64,000 bases of DNA from Streptomyces piniterrae (GTDB lineage: Bacteria; Actinomycetota; Actinomycetes; Streptomycetales; Streptomycetaceae), in assembly GCF_005048155.1 (NCBI RefSeq), contig NZ_SUMB01000004.1, positions 1 through 64,000 of the forward strand, in the 5' to 3' direction. Both the position numbers and the translations under genes were made by a program. Positions 16,279 through 25,024 of the stretch are shown piece after piece. Each line of letters opens with the position of its first letter. The stretch's first letter is position 1. The notes under the pieces were generated by a model. That model saw only the letters and a program-made list of their open reading frames with translations, was not told where the DNA came from and did not search any database.

Positions 16279-16723
16279 CCGCCTGTTTCACGAGCGCACC
16301 GATCCGCGCCTCCACCTCGGCCGTGACCTCGGTAAGAGCGAAAGCGGCCGCCCACATCGTGCCCTCGTCCAGCTTCGCCTGGTCGCTGAACCCGAGCGTC
16401 GCGTAGCGCGACTTGAACTTCCCTGCGCTCTGGAAGAAGCAGACAACCTTGCCGTCCCGCGCGTAGGCGGGCATCCCGTACCAGAGCTTCGGCGCGAGGG
16501 CCGGGGCGCTGGCCGTGATGACGGCATGGACGCGCTCGGCCATGATCCGGTCCGAGTCCTGCATCTCGGCGATCTTCGCGAGGACGTCCCGTTCCTCCTC
16601 CGCCGCCTTGTCCGCGCGCGAGCGGCGGCGCGCTGCCGTCTTCAGCTCTTGCGCGTGCTCCTTCATCGCGGCCCGCTCCTCGGCCGTGAATCCCTCGTGC
16701 GTACCGCCTTCGGTGCTGCTCAT
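16271..16723 (-). CDS. DUF1801 / YdhG-like protein
   Basis: A 150-residue protein. The first half is charged and helical ([20 protein letters not shown]); the second half carries the DUF1801 fold with [21 protein letters not shown] and [13 protein letters not shown]. Proteins of this family include frataxin-like B. subtilis Fra/YdhG, proposed iron chaperones, but most actinobacterial members have no proven role. The ATG at 16723 follows an AGATCTGCC leader; a longer frame upstream is rejected as non-homologous. It stands alone. Its stop codon is embedded in a 12-bp tandem array. Confidence 0.82.
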   Translation of the reverse strand: MSSTEGGTHEGFTAEERAAMKEHAQELKTAARRRSRADKAAEEERDVLAKIAEMQDSDRIMAERVHAVITASAPALAPKLWYGMPAYARDGKVVCFFQSAGKFKSRYATLGFSDQAKLDEGTMWAAAFALTEVTAEVEARIGALVKQAVS

Positions 16724-17124
16724 GGCAGATCTCCCCGTTGAGAATCTTGATGTCCAGGATCTTGAGGGGACCTTACGCCGGCCCACTGACACCGGGCCCA
16801 CCGTCCAGTGCTCACCGTCCAGTGCTCTTCGTCCATCCGGCACAGCGACGGCGCGGCAAACACAACTCCGGGGCCTCTCCCAGCCATACCCCCAGCATGC
16901 GCCCGCTGCTCCCCGCCGCCTCGGGCTCACGCCTCGGCGGACGCGTCCTCTCCATCCGCCGCCGCGTCCGCGCGCGTGCCAACGTCACATCTCCCCTGAC
17001 ATCACGCGGGGCGTAGGAAATGTTGCGGACGGTGATCAACCGAGGTGAAGCTGAGCTGGATGCACCGGATCCCAGTAAGCGCGGACGAAACCGCGCAGGT
17101 CGCGGTGCGCGAGGAGAGCGCGCG
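16724..17124. other. Intergenic region, no gene found
   Basis: About 400 bp between two divergent genes. It includes a small direct repeat (CACCGTCCAGTGCT) near 16800 and no frame that I can support as coding. It must hold both promoters. Confidence 0.5.
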
Positions 17125-17412
17125 ATGCGGATGATGATGAAGGCTCGTATGGACACCCAGATGTCGAATGAGGTGACAAAGGGCGGAACGATGCCCGACT
17201 CGCTGAAGTCGACCATCGAGCGACTGAAGCCGGAGGCCGCCTACTTCACCCCCGAGGGCGGGCGCTCCATGATTCTCGTATTCGACATGCAGGACAGCTC
17301 GCAGTTGCCCTCCATCGCCGATCCGTTCTTCCAGGAGATGGGCGCGGAGGTCACGTTCGAGCCGGTCATGAACCTCGACGATTTGCAGAGGGGCCTTGCC
17401 GCCCTTAAGTAG
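17125..17412 (+). CDS. Small conserved actinobacterial protein
   Basis: A 95-residue soluble protein beginning MRMMMKARMDTQMSNEV, followed by LKPEAAYFTPEGGRSMILVFDM, FFQEMGAEVTFEPVMNLDDL. The alternation of strands and helices and the MNxxDLQxGL ending resemble ferredoxin-like, DUF3303-type dimeric alpha+beta barrels found in many Streptomyces. ATG 17125 with GAGGAGAGCGCGCG upstream; Met-rich start. No catalytic residue is evident, and no neighbour suggests a role. Confidence 0.72.
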   Translation: MRMMMKARMDTQMSNEVTKGGTMPDSLKSTIERLKPEAAYFTPEGGRSMILVFDMQDSSQLPSIADPFFQEMGAEVTFEPVMNLDDLQRGLAALK

Positions 17413-17464
17413 GCCGAGCCGAACAAGCTCAGGAAAATCTACGGAACACATGCGGTACCGAGAC

Positions 17465-17488
17465 CATGCCTGATGTCATCAGGGCATG
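17465..17488. promoter_or_regulatory. Palindrome overlapping the pentapeptide gene start
   Basis: CATGCC TGATG T CATCA GGGCATG: an 11-bp perfect core with near-perfect outer arms, the right arm containing the ATG at 17486. It may be an operator or an mRNA hairpin limiting translation. Confidence 0.35.
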
Positions 17489-19078
17489 GGCACGGCGACA
17501 CCACCCCCGTGGCCGCATTGCGGCCACGGATCCTCGAGCGACGATCCTGTCGGATGCCGCGGCAGGAAGATTCGCAGCCACGCGGAATGTCTCCGGCACC
17601 TCCGTCCGGATCAGCGGGATGCCTTCGTGAGCGGGCTCCAGCCAGGGATGGACATTGATCTGCGCGGTACAGAGTTGAGCACAGCGCTTGTGGAGTCCCT
17701 GCTCACCTCTCTCCGGGACCCGGCGACCTGGCAGCCGCGTTTGGGAGACGCACTCTTTGCGGGTGCCGAGTTCGTGGGTCAGGCGCCCTTCAGACGAGTG
17801 GAGTTTCGACGTGCCTCGTTTGACGGTGCGGTGTTCCGCGATGGTGCCCACTTCACCGGAGCGGTCTTCGCAGGAGCGCCCGGGTCCGCACGGGCCCTTT
17901 CGTTCAAGGATGCGCGATTTCACGGCGACGCCAACTTCGCGGGCGCCGTCCTTGCCGACGGGGCCCTGTTCAGCGGAACGGCTTTCACGGGCAAGGCCAA
18001 CTTCGACTATGCCGAATTCGGCGGGTCGGCCCTGTTCCACGGTGCGCGCTTCGCCGAGGGGCCGTGGTTCATGGAAGCCCGCGGCATCTCGTTTCTCGGC
18101 CTCACCGAAGCAGTGATCACGGAGCCCACCGTGTCCCAGATATCCGCCGAGCGCATCGACTGGACCGCAGCCCGATTCGAGGCCGCGGTGACGTTGAAGG
18201 TCGAGGCGGCACGCATGGATTTCAGCCGCGCCGTCTTCGCCGAACGGTGCACGATCGCTTCGATGGAACATCACGTCGCCGACGCGGGCATACCCGCCAT
18301 CCCCAGCCAGCGCACGAGTTCGCTCCGGCCCAGCGTCATCTCGCTCGCCGGTGTCGACGCCTCCATGGTGCTGCTGTTCGACGTGGATCTCGCGGAGTGC
18401 AGCTTCGCCGGGGCACACAACCTGGACCAACTGCAGATCGAAGGTTCATGCACCTTCGCGTTCCCGCCGAGGAATCGACGCTGGGCGCGGCGAAACGTCA
18501 TCGCCGAAGAGGCCCGATGGCGAGGATGGCAGACGAACGGGGCGCCGGCGAAACCAGCTGCGCTTGCGCACACGTACCGACAACTACGCAAGGCCCGCGA
18601 GGACGCGAAGGACGAGCCGGGCGCTGCGGACTTCTATTACGGCGAGATGGAGATGCGCCGGCAGAGCCAGGGCTGGAGCACGGGCGAACGCTGGCTGCTC
18701 CAGGCGTACTGGCTGCTGTCCGGCTACGGGCTACGGGCATCGCGTGCCCTGGGCTGGCTTGCTGCGGCCATGATGATGACCATCGTGTTGATGATGGGGT
18801 TCGGCATCCCTGATGAGCCGGGCCGCCCCTACCCGGCAAGCTCGGGCGTCATCGGCAAGCAGGACCCTCGCATCCAGCGGGAGTTCACGGACCGCTTCAC
18901 CAGCGACCGCGCCGCAAAAGCCGCGGACATCGTCATCAACTCGGTCGTATTCCGCTCCAGCGGCCAAGGACTGACCACAATCGGCCGATACATCGAGATG
19001 GCGTCCCGCTTCACCGAACCCATCCTGCTCGGCCTCGCCGCCCTGGCGATCAGGGGCCGTGTCAAGCGCGGGGGTTGA
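17486..19078 (+). CDS. Pentapeptide-repeat protein with C-terminal membrane domain
   Basis: 530 residues in three parts. Residues 1-50 contain PHCGHG, GCRG and HAECLRHL, a Cys/His set that could hold zinc. Residues about 85-260 are degenerate pentapeptide repeats of the A(D/N)LxF type (AEFVGQAPFRRVEFRRASF, DANFAGAVLADGALF, TGKANFDYAEFGG), predicting a right-handed quadrilateral beta-helix. The last 130 residues have a hydrophobic helix (LGWLAAAMMMTIVLMMGFG), an extracytoplasmic loop and a final helix, like the membrane portion of ion-channel-linked pentapeptide proteins. The FYYGEMEMRR motif before it is a common bridge. Function unknown; the fold hints at gyrase or membrane scaffolding. Confidence 0.82.
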   Translation: MGTATPPPWPHCGHGSSSDDPVGCRGRKIRSHAECLRHLRPDQRDAFVSGLQPGMDIDLRGTELSTALVESLLTSLRDPATWQPRLGDALFAGAEFVGQAPFRRVEFRRASFDGAVFRDGAHFTGAVFAGAPGSARALSFKDARFHGDANFAGAVLADGALFSGTAFTGKANFDYAEFGGSALFHGARFAEGPWFMEARGISFLGLTEAVITEPTVSQISAERIDWTAARFEAAVTLKVEAARMDFSRAVFAERCTIASMEHHVADAGIPAIPSQRTSSLRPSVISLAGVDASMVLLFDVDLAECSFAGAHNLDQLQIEGSCTFAFPPRNRRWARRNVIAEEARWRGWQTNGAPAKPAALAHTYRQLRKAREDAKDEPGAADFYYGEMEMRRQSQGWSTGERWLLQAYWLLSGYGLRASRALGWLAAAMMMTIVLMMGFGIPDEPGRPYPASSGVIGKQDPRIQREFTDRFTSDRAAKAADIVINSVVFRSSGQGLTTIGRYIEMASRFTEPILLGLAALAIRGRVKRGG

Positions 19079-19270
19079 GCAATCCGGTAGGCGGTCAGGC
19101 CTTCGCCCGTGTCCGCCCCGGCTGACGGCGGGTCATTTTCCGTAGCTGGTTCTCGCTCTGCATGATCGCCTTGACTCTGTTCGCCGAGTCCCCCGGGCTG
19201 CTGATGCTCGGCCTGCTCCTCCGGGGCGGACTGGGGGCGACGACCCGGCGCCGGAACTGCCCTCGGACGC

Positions 19271-21679
19271 CTACACCTGGGCCACCGCTCCGGCGGTGGA
19301 TATCAGCTCGGTGAGGGTGCCGGCGAACGTCGGCAGCAGCTGGAGACAGACGGACCATGCCTCGACATTGCCGCCCAGGTGGCGGTCGGTGAGGGCGGTG
19401 ACCTGGGACCGGAGGGCCTGGCGGTCAGCGGGCGGCAAGCTGCTGACGGCATGGTCGAGGTGGCTCAGGGCCGCCTGTGCGGGGGCGGCGTGGGTCAGGA
19501 CCTCCTCGGGGGTGAGGGTGCCTTGTTCCAGCCCCGTGGTGACCCAGTGGTGGTTACGGCGTTGGTGATGGACCTCCGGCAGTGTGATGCTGGGCAACGC
19601 CTCCACCAGGATCTCGGGCGGGCAGCCCGGAAACTCCGTCAAGGTGCGCAGGGCGTTGTCCGGCAGACTCCCGGCCCGCAGCGCTTCGATCATCGCGGGC
19701 CAGGGAATCGCGATCTGGTCGCCGGCGAGCTTCTGCGGTGGGTGGCCGATCAGCTTCGCCGGCGCTTCCTGCTCAGCGAGCCGGTCGCGCAGCCGGTCCA
19801 GTCCGTCCGGGGTGTCCAGGAGCTTCTCGGTCTGACGGCGCAGGGTGGCCGGGAGGCGGTCCATGGCCAGGATCTCGCGGACGGCGTCCGGGCCGCCGCG
19901 CTCCCAGACGGCGACGAGCAGCCGCAGCCGTGTCGCCGGTATCTGGAGCCTGAGGCGGCCGACGATCTTACGGGCCACACCGAGATCGCCGGATTCCAGA
20001 CCCGCCATCAGCCAGTGCCGGTAGTGACCGAGATTGACCTCGTCGAGTGCGTCGAGGAGTTCCTCGGGCACGGCCGTGCGCGTACCGCCGCCGCGTAGCC
20101 GCCCGGCGAGCAGCCGCTCCCGCTCTTTCTGGTCGATATGGCAGTGGGCGAACAGGTTGGCGTCGACGGCCGGTTCGTCGAGGTCGAAGAGGTAGTCGAC
20201 GGTGGCGGCGGGCAGCTTGCGGCTGGACGCGTACGAGGCGAGGGCCGGTACACCGTGCGCGGCCACGATCGCCTCCCGGACGGCCGGGGAGGGATCGCCG
20301 TACACCAGGAAGTGCTGTACGGCGCGGGCGTCCAGATGCGGTACGACGGCGATCTGCGCCGCCTCCGGGGCGCAGCCGAGGACGTTCAGGAACACGGCGC
20401 GCGAATCCCTCGGCGCGGTGACGGGGAACACCGCGTCCAGGGGGCGGGGCCAGGTGGTGGTGCGCTTCTTCGGAGAGTCGACCGCGACGGCATCGGCGAT
20501 CAACTCGGGGGCGGTGCCGTCGGTGCGTCCCATGCGCGCGTAGAACGTCAGCCAGTTGACCGGGTCCGTGCCCAGCGGGGCGAGGACAGCGGCGATGGCC
20601 TCGCGGGTCGGCTCATGGTGGGAGGGGAGGGCGTCCAGAACGTCCCGGGCCGGTGTCAGTTCGGTCAGAATGCGGTCGACATGCCCCATGAGGGCACCGC
20701 GCCTGACGATCTCGTCGCTGCGGCCCCTCTTTGCGTTCCACACCCTGACCAGTTCCTCGAAGGGCATCCGGGCGCCGGCGTCGAGGACTGCCCAGAAGTT
20801 GTCCGGAAGGCACTCCCCGATCAGCTCTTCCGGGCAGCCGTCCCAACCGACGATGCAGACCAGGGGGTCCATGTACCGGTTCTCGGGAGGAGTTCGCTTC
20901 CCGCCGAAGGGCCGCCGGTCGTGCTCGCGCAGGATGAGTTCCCAGCCGAGGCCGGCCGGTTGCTGGACGTCGCGTTCCCGGAGGCGCACCCGCAGCAGGG
21001 CGTGGGCATGCGCCGGGTCCGTCCACTCCTCGGCCGGCCGCTGCTCCTGGAGGAAGGCGGACGGGTCCGGGGCCGCGGCGGCGGTGTGCAGCAGCTCGGC
21101 CAGTCCCGGGTGGGCGAGCTCGTCGGCCGTCGCCTCGACGCGTTTGGCGAGTTCCCCGACACCGGCGGCTCCGGCCAGGTCGGCCAGATGGTGGCAGGCG
21201 TCGAGCACGACCGGCAGCGGCAGTTCCGGCCCCAGCTGCATGACGGCGTGTTCGACCAGTTCGGGGAAAGGGCCGTGCAAGGCCGGTTCGAGGGCGAGGT
21301 CGGCGGTCATTTCCAGGACCGCCGGAACGAGCCCGCCCGCCGCATACCAGCGCGGATCCGCGGGGTCGGCGGCGGCCAGGATCACCGCAAGGAGCTGGGG
21401 GCTGCGACGGTGCCGTTCGACGTAGAGCAGCCGGGCGACGTCCGGATCGCCCGACGCGACCGCGCGCCCCTGGAACCCCGCGACATCATCGGTCATGGCG
21501 CGCCACAGCCCCTGCTCCTCCCAGGCCGTCAGAGGCTCGACCGCCGCCGTCGGCACACGGTGTCGTTCGGCCACCGCGGCCACGAGCTGCGGACCCAGCC
21601 GCTCGATGAGCGCGTCCGTGGTGTCCGGGCCGGCGAGTTGCACGGCGAGACGGAGGGCGGTGGACCAGCTGACGGTCAC
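19271..21679 (-). CDS. Large helical-repeat protein of unknown function
   Basis: An 802-residue cytoplasmic protein, no signal peptide or transmembrane helix. It is rich in Leu, Ala, Glu and Arg and shows recurring helix pairs ending in GCPEELI, GCAPEAAQI, GCPPEILVEALPS, a pattern like variant leucine/HEAT-type solenoids. I recognise no enzymatic motif. Similar very long solitary proteins are common in Streptomyces and uncharacterised. ATG 21679 follows GGGAACGCCAAG. Just upstream are three 23-bp iterons, suggesting direct regulation. The gene is transcribed towards the pentapeptide-repeat gene, 192 bp away, with no gene in the gap. Confidence 0.75.
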   Translation of the reverse strand: MTVSWSTALRLAVQLAGPDTTDALIERLGPQLVAAVAERHRVPTAAVEPLTAWEEQGLWRAMTDDVAGFQGRAVASGDPDVARLLYVERHRRSPQLLAVILAAADPADPRWYAAGGLVPAVLEMTADLALEPALHGPFPELVEHAVMQLGPELPLPVVLDACHHLADLAGAAGVGELAKRVEATADELAHPGLAELLHTAAAAPDPSAFLQEQRPAEEWTDPAHAHALLRVRLRERDVQQPAGLGWELILREHDRRPFGGKRTPPENRYMDPLVCIVGWDGCPEELIGECLPDNFWAVLDAGARMPFEELVRVWNAKRGRSDEIVRRGALMGHVDRILTELTPARDVLDALPSHHEPTREAIAAVLAPLGTDPVNWLTFYARMGRTDGTAPELIADAVAVDSPKKRTTTWPRPLDAVFPVTAPRDSRAVFLNVLGCAPEAAQIAVVPHLDARAVQHFLVYGDPSPAVREAIVAAHGVPALASYASSRKLPAATVDYLFDLDEPAVDANLFAHCHIDQKERERLLAGRLRGGGTRTAVPEELLDALDEVNLGHYRHWLMAGLESGDLGVARKIVGRLRLQIPATRLRLLVAVWERGGPDAVREILAMDRLPATLRRQTEKLLDTPDGLDRLRDRLAEQEAPAKLIGHPPQKLAGDQIAIPWPAMIEALRAGSLPDNALRTLTEFPGCPPEILVEALPSITLPEVHHQRRNHHWVTTGLEQGTLTPEEVLTHAAPAQAALSHLDHAVSSLPPADRQALRSQVTALTDRHLGGNVEAWSVCLQLLPTFAGTLTELISTAGAVAQV

Positions 21680-21715
21680 TTGGCGTTCCCTTCACGGAGC
21701 GGGAGGAGGCGGTCG

Positions 21716-21776
21716 TCGGTACGCAAACGCTGCGGTCCTCGGTACGCAAACGCTGCGGTGGTCGGTACGCAAACGA
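21716..21776. repeat. Three 23-bp direct repeats (iterons) upstream of 802-aa gene
   Basis: Units at 21716-21738 and 21739-21761 and a 15-bp partial from 21762, each starting TCGGTACGCAAACG. They lie 37-97 bp upstream of the gene start, in the promoter zone; the spacing is about two helical turns. Confidence 0.85.
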
Positions 21777-21932
21777 TCGTGCCACGGACCACTGACAACG
21801 CCGCTGCGGGAGCCTCGGAGGGAGAGCCTCGACCGGGCGGGATCGGAGGGGCAGGAGCGGACGGACTCCTCGAGATCGCGGGCCGAACTGGTGGGATACG
21901 CCAGGGGCTTGGCCGGAACCCCCTCCTCGGCT

Positions 21933-22598
21933 TCACACGCCGACGAAGCTCACTGTTTCTGTCATGTCCGCCCGCCCGGTGCGCAGCCGTGGCACGCCTT
22001 CCTCCTCGAATCCCACCGAGACACCGCAGAACAGTGTGAGCCCGTCGTCGGCTCCGACTATCCGGCCGACGGTCTCGCGATACATCGTCCACATCACCTG
22101 AGGGCAGCTGTGCAGCCCTTCCGCCCTCAGCAACAGCATGACCGTCTGCAGGTACATCCCCGCGTCCCCCCACTGACCGGGCCCCATCGTCCGGTCGAGG
22201 TAGCAGAACAGTACGACCGGCGCCCCGAACGCCTCCGAGTTCAAGGCGGCGATCTTCATGGGCCTCTCGGGGTCGTCGCGCTCGATTCCCAGCGCTTCGT
22301 ACCGCTGAGCGGCCGCGGCGGAAAAGCGGTCCAGATACGGCGAGGGCAGTTCGGCCGGATACATCGGATACTCCCGCTCGTCACCCGGGTCCCCCGCCAG
22401 TGCCCTGGCCGTCGCACGCCTCTTCAGTTCGGCCAAGGGCTCGCCGGTCACGACATACACATGCCACGGCTGGAGATTGCCGCTCGACGGAGCCCGCGTC
22501 GCCGCAGCCAGCACTCTCTCAAGTACCTCTTTGGATACCGGCTCATCGCTGAACGCCCGCACGGCCCGGCGACTGTCCACGGCCTCATACACATCCAC
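21933..22598 (-). CDS. Nitroreductase-family protein
   Basis: A 221-residue FMN-dependent nitroreductase. The N-terminus DSRRAVRAFSDEPV gives the FMN-phosphate RR...R motif, RAPSSGNLQPWHVYV is the second conserved block, WGDAGMYLQTVMLLLRAEGL the dimer helix, and the end GFEEEGVPRLRTGRADM closes the FMN site. Enzymes of this type reduce nitroaromatics, quinones or flavins with NAD(P)H. GTG start at 22598. It stands by itself, followed by 250 bp of non-coding DNA. The real substrate cannot be inferred. Confidence 0.87.
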   Translation of the reverse strand: MDVYEAVDSRRAVRAFSDEPVSKEVLERVLAAATRAPSSGNLQPWHVYVVTGEPLAELKRRATARALAGDPGDEREYPMYPAELPSPYLDRFSAAAAQRYEALGIERDDPERPMKIAALNSEAFGAPVVLFCYLDRTMGPGQWGDAGMYLQTVMLLLRAEGLHSCPQVMWTMYRETVGRIVGADDGLTLFCGVSVGFEEEGVPRLRTGRADMTETVSFVGV

Positions 22599-22978
22599 GC
22601 CTTCTCGTCCTCTCGCTCAACGAACAACCACCTCTTCACCGTCTTCAGCATGCACACGAGGCAGCGAGATGATCCGCCCGTGAGGGAGGACCAATGAGGG
22701 AGGGCCGACGGTTCCCGGCCCTCCCCCACGCCCGTCACAGGGCATCAGCGAAGCTGCAGCGCCTTGCGGATGGTGGTGAAGAGGTCGGTCTGGTTCGTGA
22801 TGCCCAGGGCGCGGCAGGAGCAGGTGAACACCGCATGGCGTACCGGTTGCGCGCTACCCGGGCAGACGACGACGCCCACGCAGCCTTCCTCGGCTTCGCG
22901 GCCTCTGCCTGGCGGCAGCTCGTCGCAGGTGAAGTTGAGCAGCTACCCAGCGGCGACACGGCACGATGCGCACCGTGG
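22599..22978. other. Intergenic region, no gene found
   Basis: About 380 bp between the nitroreductase start and the TetR stop. A minus-strand frame ending in NQTDLFTTIRKALQLR (stop about 22746) looks faintly gene-like but has no start, no homology I recognise and no ribosome-binding site, so it is not called. Confidence 0.4.
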
Positions 22979-23695
22979 TCATCGAGCGCGCTGGTCGATG
23001 AGTGCGGCCAAGCCGTCCAAGATGCGTTGTAGGCCGAACTCCCATGCCTGATCCTGCCCGCCGGATCGGGCTGCCGAGGAGAGGGCCGAGGTGAGCGCGG
23101 GGAATCGCTCGCCGTGTGCCTGCATCAGCTCGCCGAGGATGGCCCCGAGCTGTGCCTCGGGGTTTCCCCCGGAGCCGGCTGCGCGGGCCTGCTGGGTGAT
23201 GCCGCGCACGTGACCGACCAGCAGGACAGCCGAGTCCATCCGCTCGGCACCGCTCAGCCCCGTACCGTCCAGTGCGGAGACGGCACGCTCCAGCCAGGAC
23301 AACTCCCCGGGCCCCATGACCCGCGGGCCGATGGTGGCCTCCAGTACCCATGGGTGTTGGCGGAAGAGGGCGATCAGCCGGCGGGCCCATTCCTCCAACT
23401 GTTCCCGCCAGCCACCACGCGCCCTCTTCGCTGTCGGGTAGGGGCCGATCGCAGCGTCGACCATCAGCGCGACCAGTTCGGCTTTGCCCGGCACGTACCG
23501 GTACAGCGCCATCTTGGTGACGCCGAGTTGCGCGGCGACCCGCTGCATGGAGACATCGGACAACCCGTCCGCGTCGGCGATCTCGATGCCGGCGCGCGCG
23601 ATGCGGTCCAGGTCGAGTTTCGGCCTGGGGCCCCGCGCGGGCTTGGGGTGCGGCCCCCATAGGAGCCGCACCGTCTCGGCGTGCTCGTCGGCCAC
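22979..23695 (-). CDS. TetR/AcrR-family regulator
   Basis: A 238-residue repressor. The DNA-binding domain runs from about residue 27: LDLDRIARAGIEIADADGLSDVSMQRVAAQLGVTKMALYRYVPGK, split here as helix 1, then VSMQRVAAQLGV (helix-turn) and MALYRYV (recognition helix). The C-terminal ligand domain (from about 90) has EEWARRLIALFRQHPW and the TetR_C_1-like layout of tetracycline-type repressors. It is divergent from the FAD monooxygenase at 23813; two 15-bp GTGT-N7-ACAC palindromes lie between and are its likely operators. The ligand is probably an aromatic drug-like compound handled by the monooxygenase. Confidence 0.88.
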   Translation of the reverse strand: MADEHAETVRLLWGPHPKPARGPRPKLDLDRIARAGIEIADADGLSDVSMQRVAAQLGVTKMALYRYVPGKAELVALMVDAAIGPYPTAKRARGGWREQLEEWARRLIALFRQHPWVLEATIGPRVMGPGELSWLERAVSALDGTGLSGAERMDSAVLLVGHVRGITQQARAAGSGGNPEAQLGAILGELMQAHGERFPALTSALSSAARSGGQDQAWEFGLQRILDGLAALIDQRAR

Positions 23696-23748
23696 GCTCC
23701 CCTCCTTGCCTGCCTTGTCGAACTACCTGCCTTGTCGAACCCATCCAA

Positions 23749-23791
23749 CTGTGTCTATGGTACACAGTAATTATTAGTGTCCAGTGGACAC
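23749..23791. promoter_or_regulatory. Twin TetR operators
   Basis: Two palindromes of identical form, GTGTCTATGGTACAC (23751-23765) and GTGTCCAGTGGACAC (23777-23791; perfect about its central G), 26 bp centre to centre, between the divergent TetR and monooxygenase genes. The second ends 21 bp before the monooxygenase start. A 14-bp direct repeat (CTGCCTTGTCGAAC) lies at about 23710-23740. Confidence 0.8.
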
Positions 23792-23812
23792 AGTTTATGG
23801 AAAGAGGAGCCC

Positions 23813-25024
23813 GTGAACAGGAACGTCGTCAGGAACGTCCTCATCTCCGGCGCGAGCGTCGCCGGCCCGGCACTGGCCTACTGGCTGGGACGCCACGGCT
23901 TCAACCCCACCGTCGTCGAACTGGCCCCGGCCCTGCGCGAGGGCGGTCAGGCCGTCGACTTCCGCGGCGAGACACACCTGACCGTCCTGGAACGCATGGG
24001 CCTGCTTCCTGAACTGCGCCGCATCCAGACCGGCGGCAGCCCGATGCGCTTCGTCGACAAACGCGACCGAACCCTGCTGCACCTGCCGGCCGAGTTCGCC
24101 GGCGGCGACATAGAGGTCCTCCGCGGAGACCTGGCCCGGATGCTGTACGAGCACAGCGCCCCCTACGCCGAGTACGTCTTCGGCGACTCGATCACCGGCC
24201 TCACCGAGACCTCCTCCGGCGTGCGGGTCGACTTCCAAAGCGGCGCCGCACGCGACTTCGACCTTGTGATCGGAGCGGACGGGCTGCACTCCAACGTCCG
24301 CCGTCTCGCCTTCGGTCCGGAGGAGAACTACGTCAGCCACCTCGGCTACTACGCCGCCACATGGCAGTTGCCCAACGACAACTACGCGGGTGTCGAAAAA
24401 GGCTCGGCCGGCTACAACGTGCCGGGACGGTTCGCCTCCATCGGCGCCGACCACCGGGACTCGGCACGGGCAGGGGCGTTCTTCGTCTTCGCCGCACCCG
24501 AGTTGTCGTATGACCGGCATGACCCCGAACAGCAGAAGAAGTTGATCGTCGACGCCTTCTCCGGTCTCGGCTGGGAGGTGCCCCGCCTGCTCGCCTCCCT
24601 TCACCAGGCGCCCGACCTGTACTTCGATTCGATCAGCCGGGCGGACGTGGACAGCTGGTCCACAGGGCGAGTGTGCCTCGTCGGCGATGCCGCCTGCGGG
24701 GCCACCATCGGCGGTATGGGCACGGGAACCGCGATGGTTGCCGCTTACGTGCTGGCCGGCGAGCTCGCACGAGCTCAGGGCGAGTATCGGACGGCCTTCA
24801 CCCGGTACGAGAACAGACTCCGGAAGTACGCCGAGGGCTGCCAGGCAGGCGGTGACCGTACCGGGAAGTTCCTCGCCCCCGGCACCGCCACCGGCATACG
24901 CTTCCGCAACACCCTGCTGTCCCGCCCCCTGTTCCTGAAGGGAATGCTCAAGCTGGGCGAGAAAGTCAGCAGCATCGCGGCTCTGCCTGACTATCCCGCC
25001 AACTCCAGCCGCGCCAGTGGGTGA
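23813..25024 (+). CDS. FAD-dependent monooxygenase (TetX/aromatic hydroxylase type)
   Basis: A 403-residue group A flavoprotein monooxygenase. The Rossmann motif is GASVAGPALAYWLGRHG (GxGxxG form) near residue 12, the middle DG motif is DLVIGADGLHSNVR, and the second FAD site is VCLVGDAACGATIGGMGTG, where the usual His after GDAA is Cys. Such enzymes hydroxylate aromatic polyketides or inactivate antibiotics such as tetracycline or rifampicin, using NADPH and O2. GTG 23813 is chosen because AAAGAGGAG lies 5 nt upstream. Control by the divergent TetR protein is very likely. The drug or substrate is unknown. Confidence 0.88.
   Translation: MNRNVVRNVLISGASVAGPALAYWLGRHGFNPTVVELAPALREGGQAVDFRGETHLTVLERMGLLPELRRIQTGGSPMRFVDKRDRTLLHLPAEFAGGDIEVLRGDLARMLYEHSAPYAEYVFGDSITGLTETSSGVRVDFQSGAARDFDLVIGADGLHSNVRRLAFGPEENYVSHLGYYAATWQLPNDNYAGVEKGSAGYNVPGRFASIGADHRDSARAGAFFVFAAPELSYDRHDPEQQKKLIVDAFSGLGWEVPRLLASLHQAPDLYFDSISRADVDSWSTGRVCLVGDAACGATIGGMGTGTAMVAAYVLAGELARAQGEYRTAFTRYENRLRKYAEGCQAGGDRTGKFLAPGTATGIRFRNTLLSRPLFLKGMLKLGEKVSSIAALPDYPANSSRASG

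Noticed and set aside
20138-22039. Open frame of 633 codons antisense to the 802-residue gene
   Set aside because: Low-complexity Gly/Arg/Val composition and no family; a shadow of the minus-strand gene.
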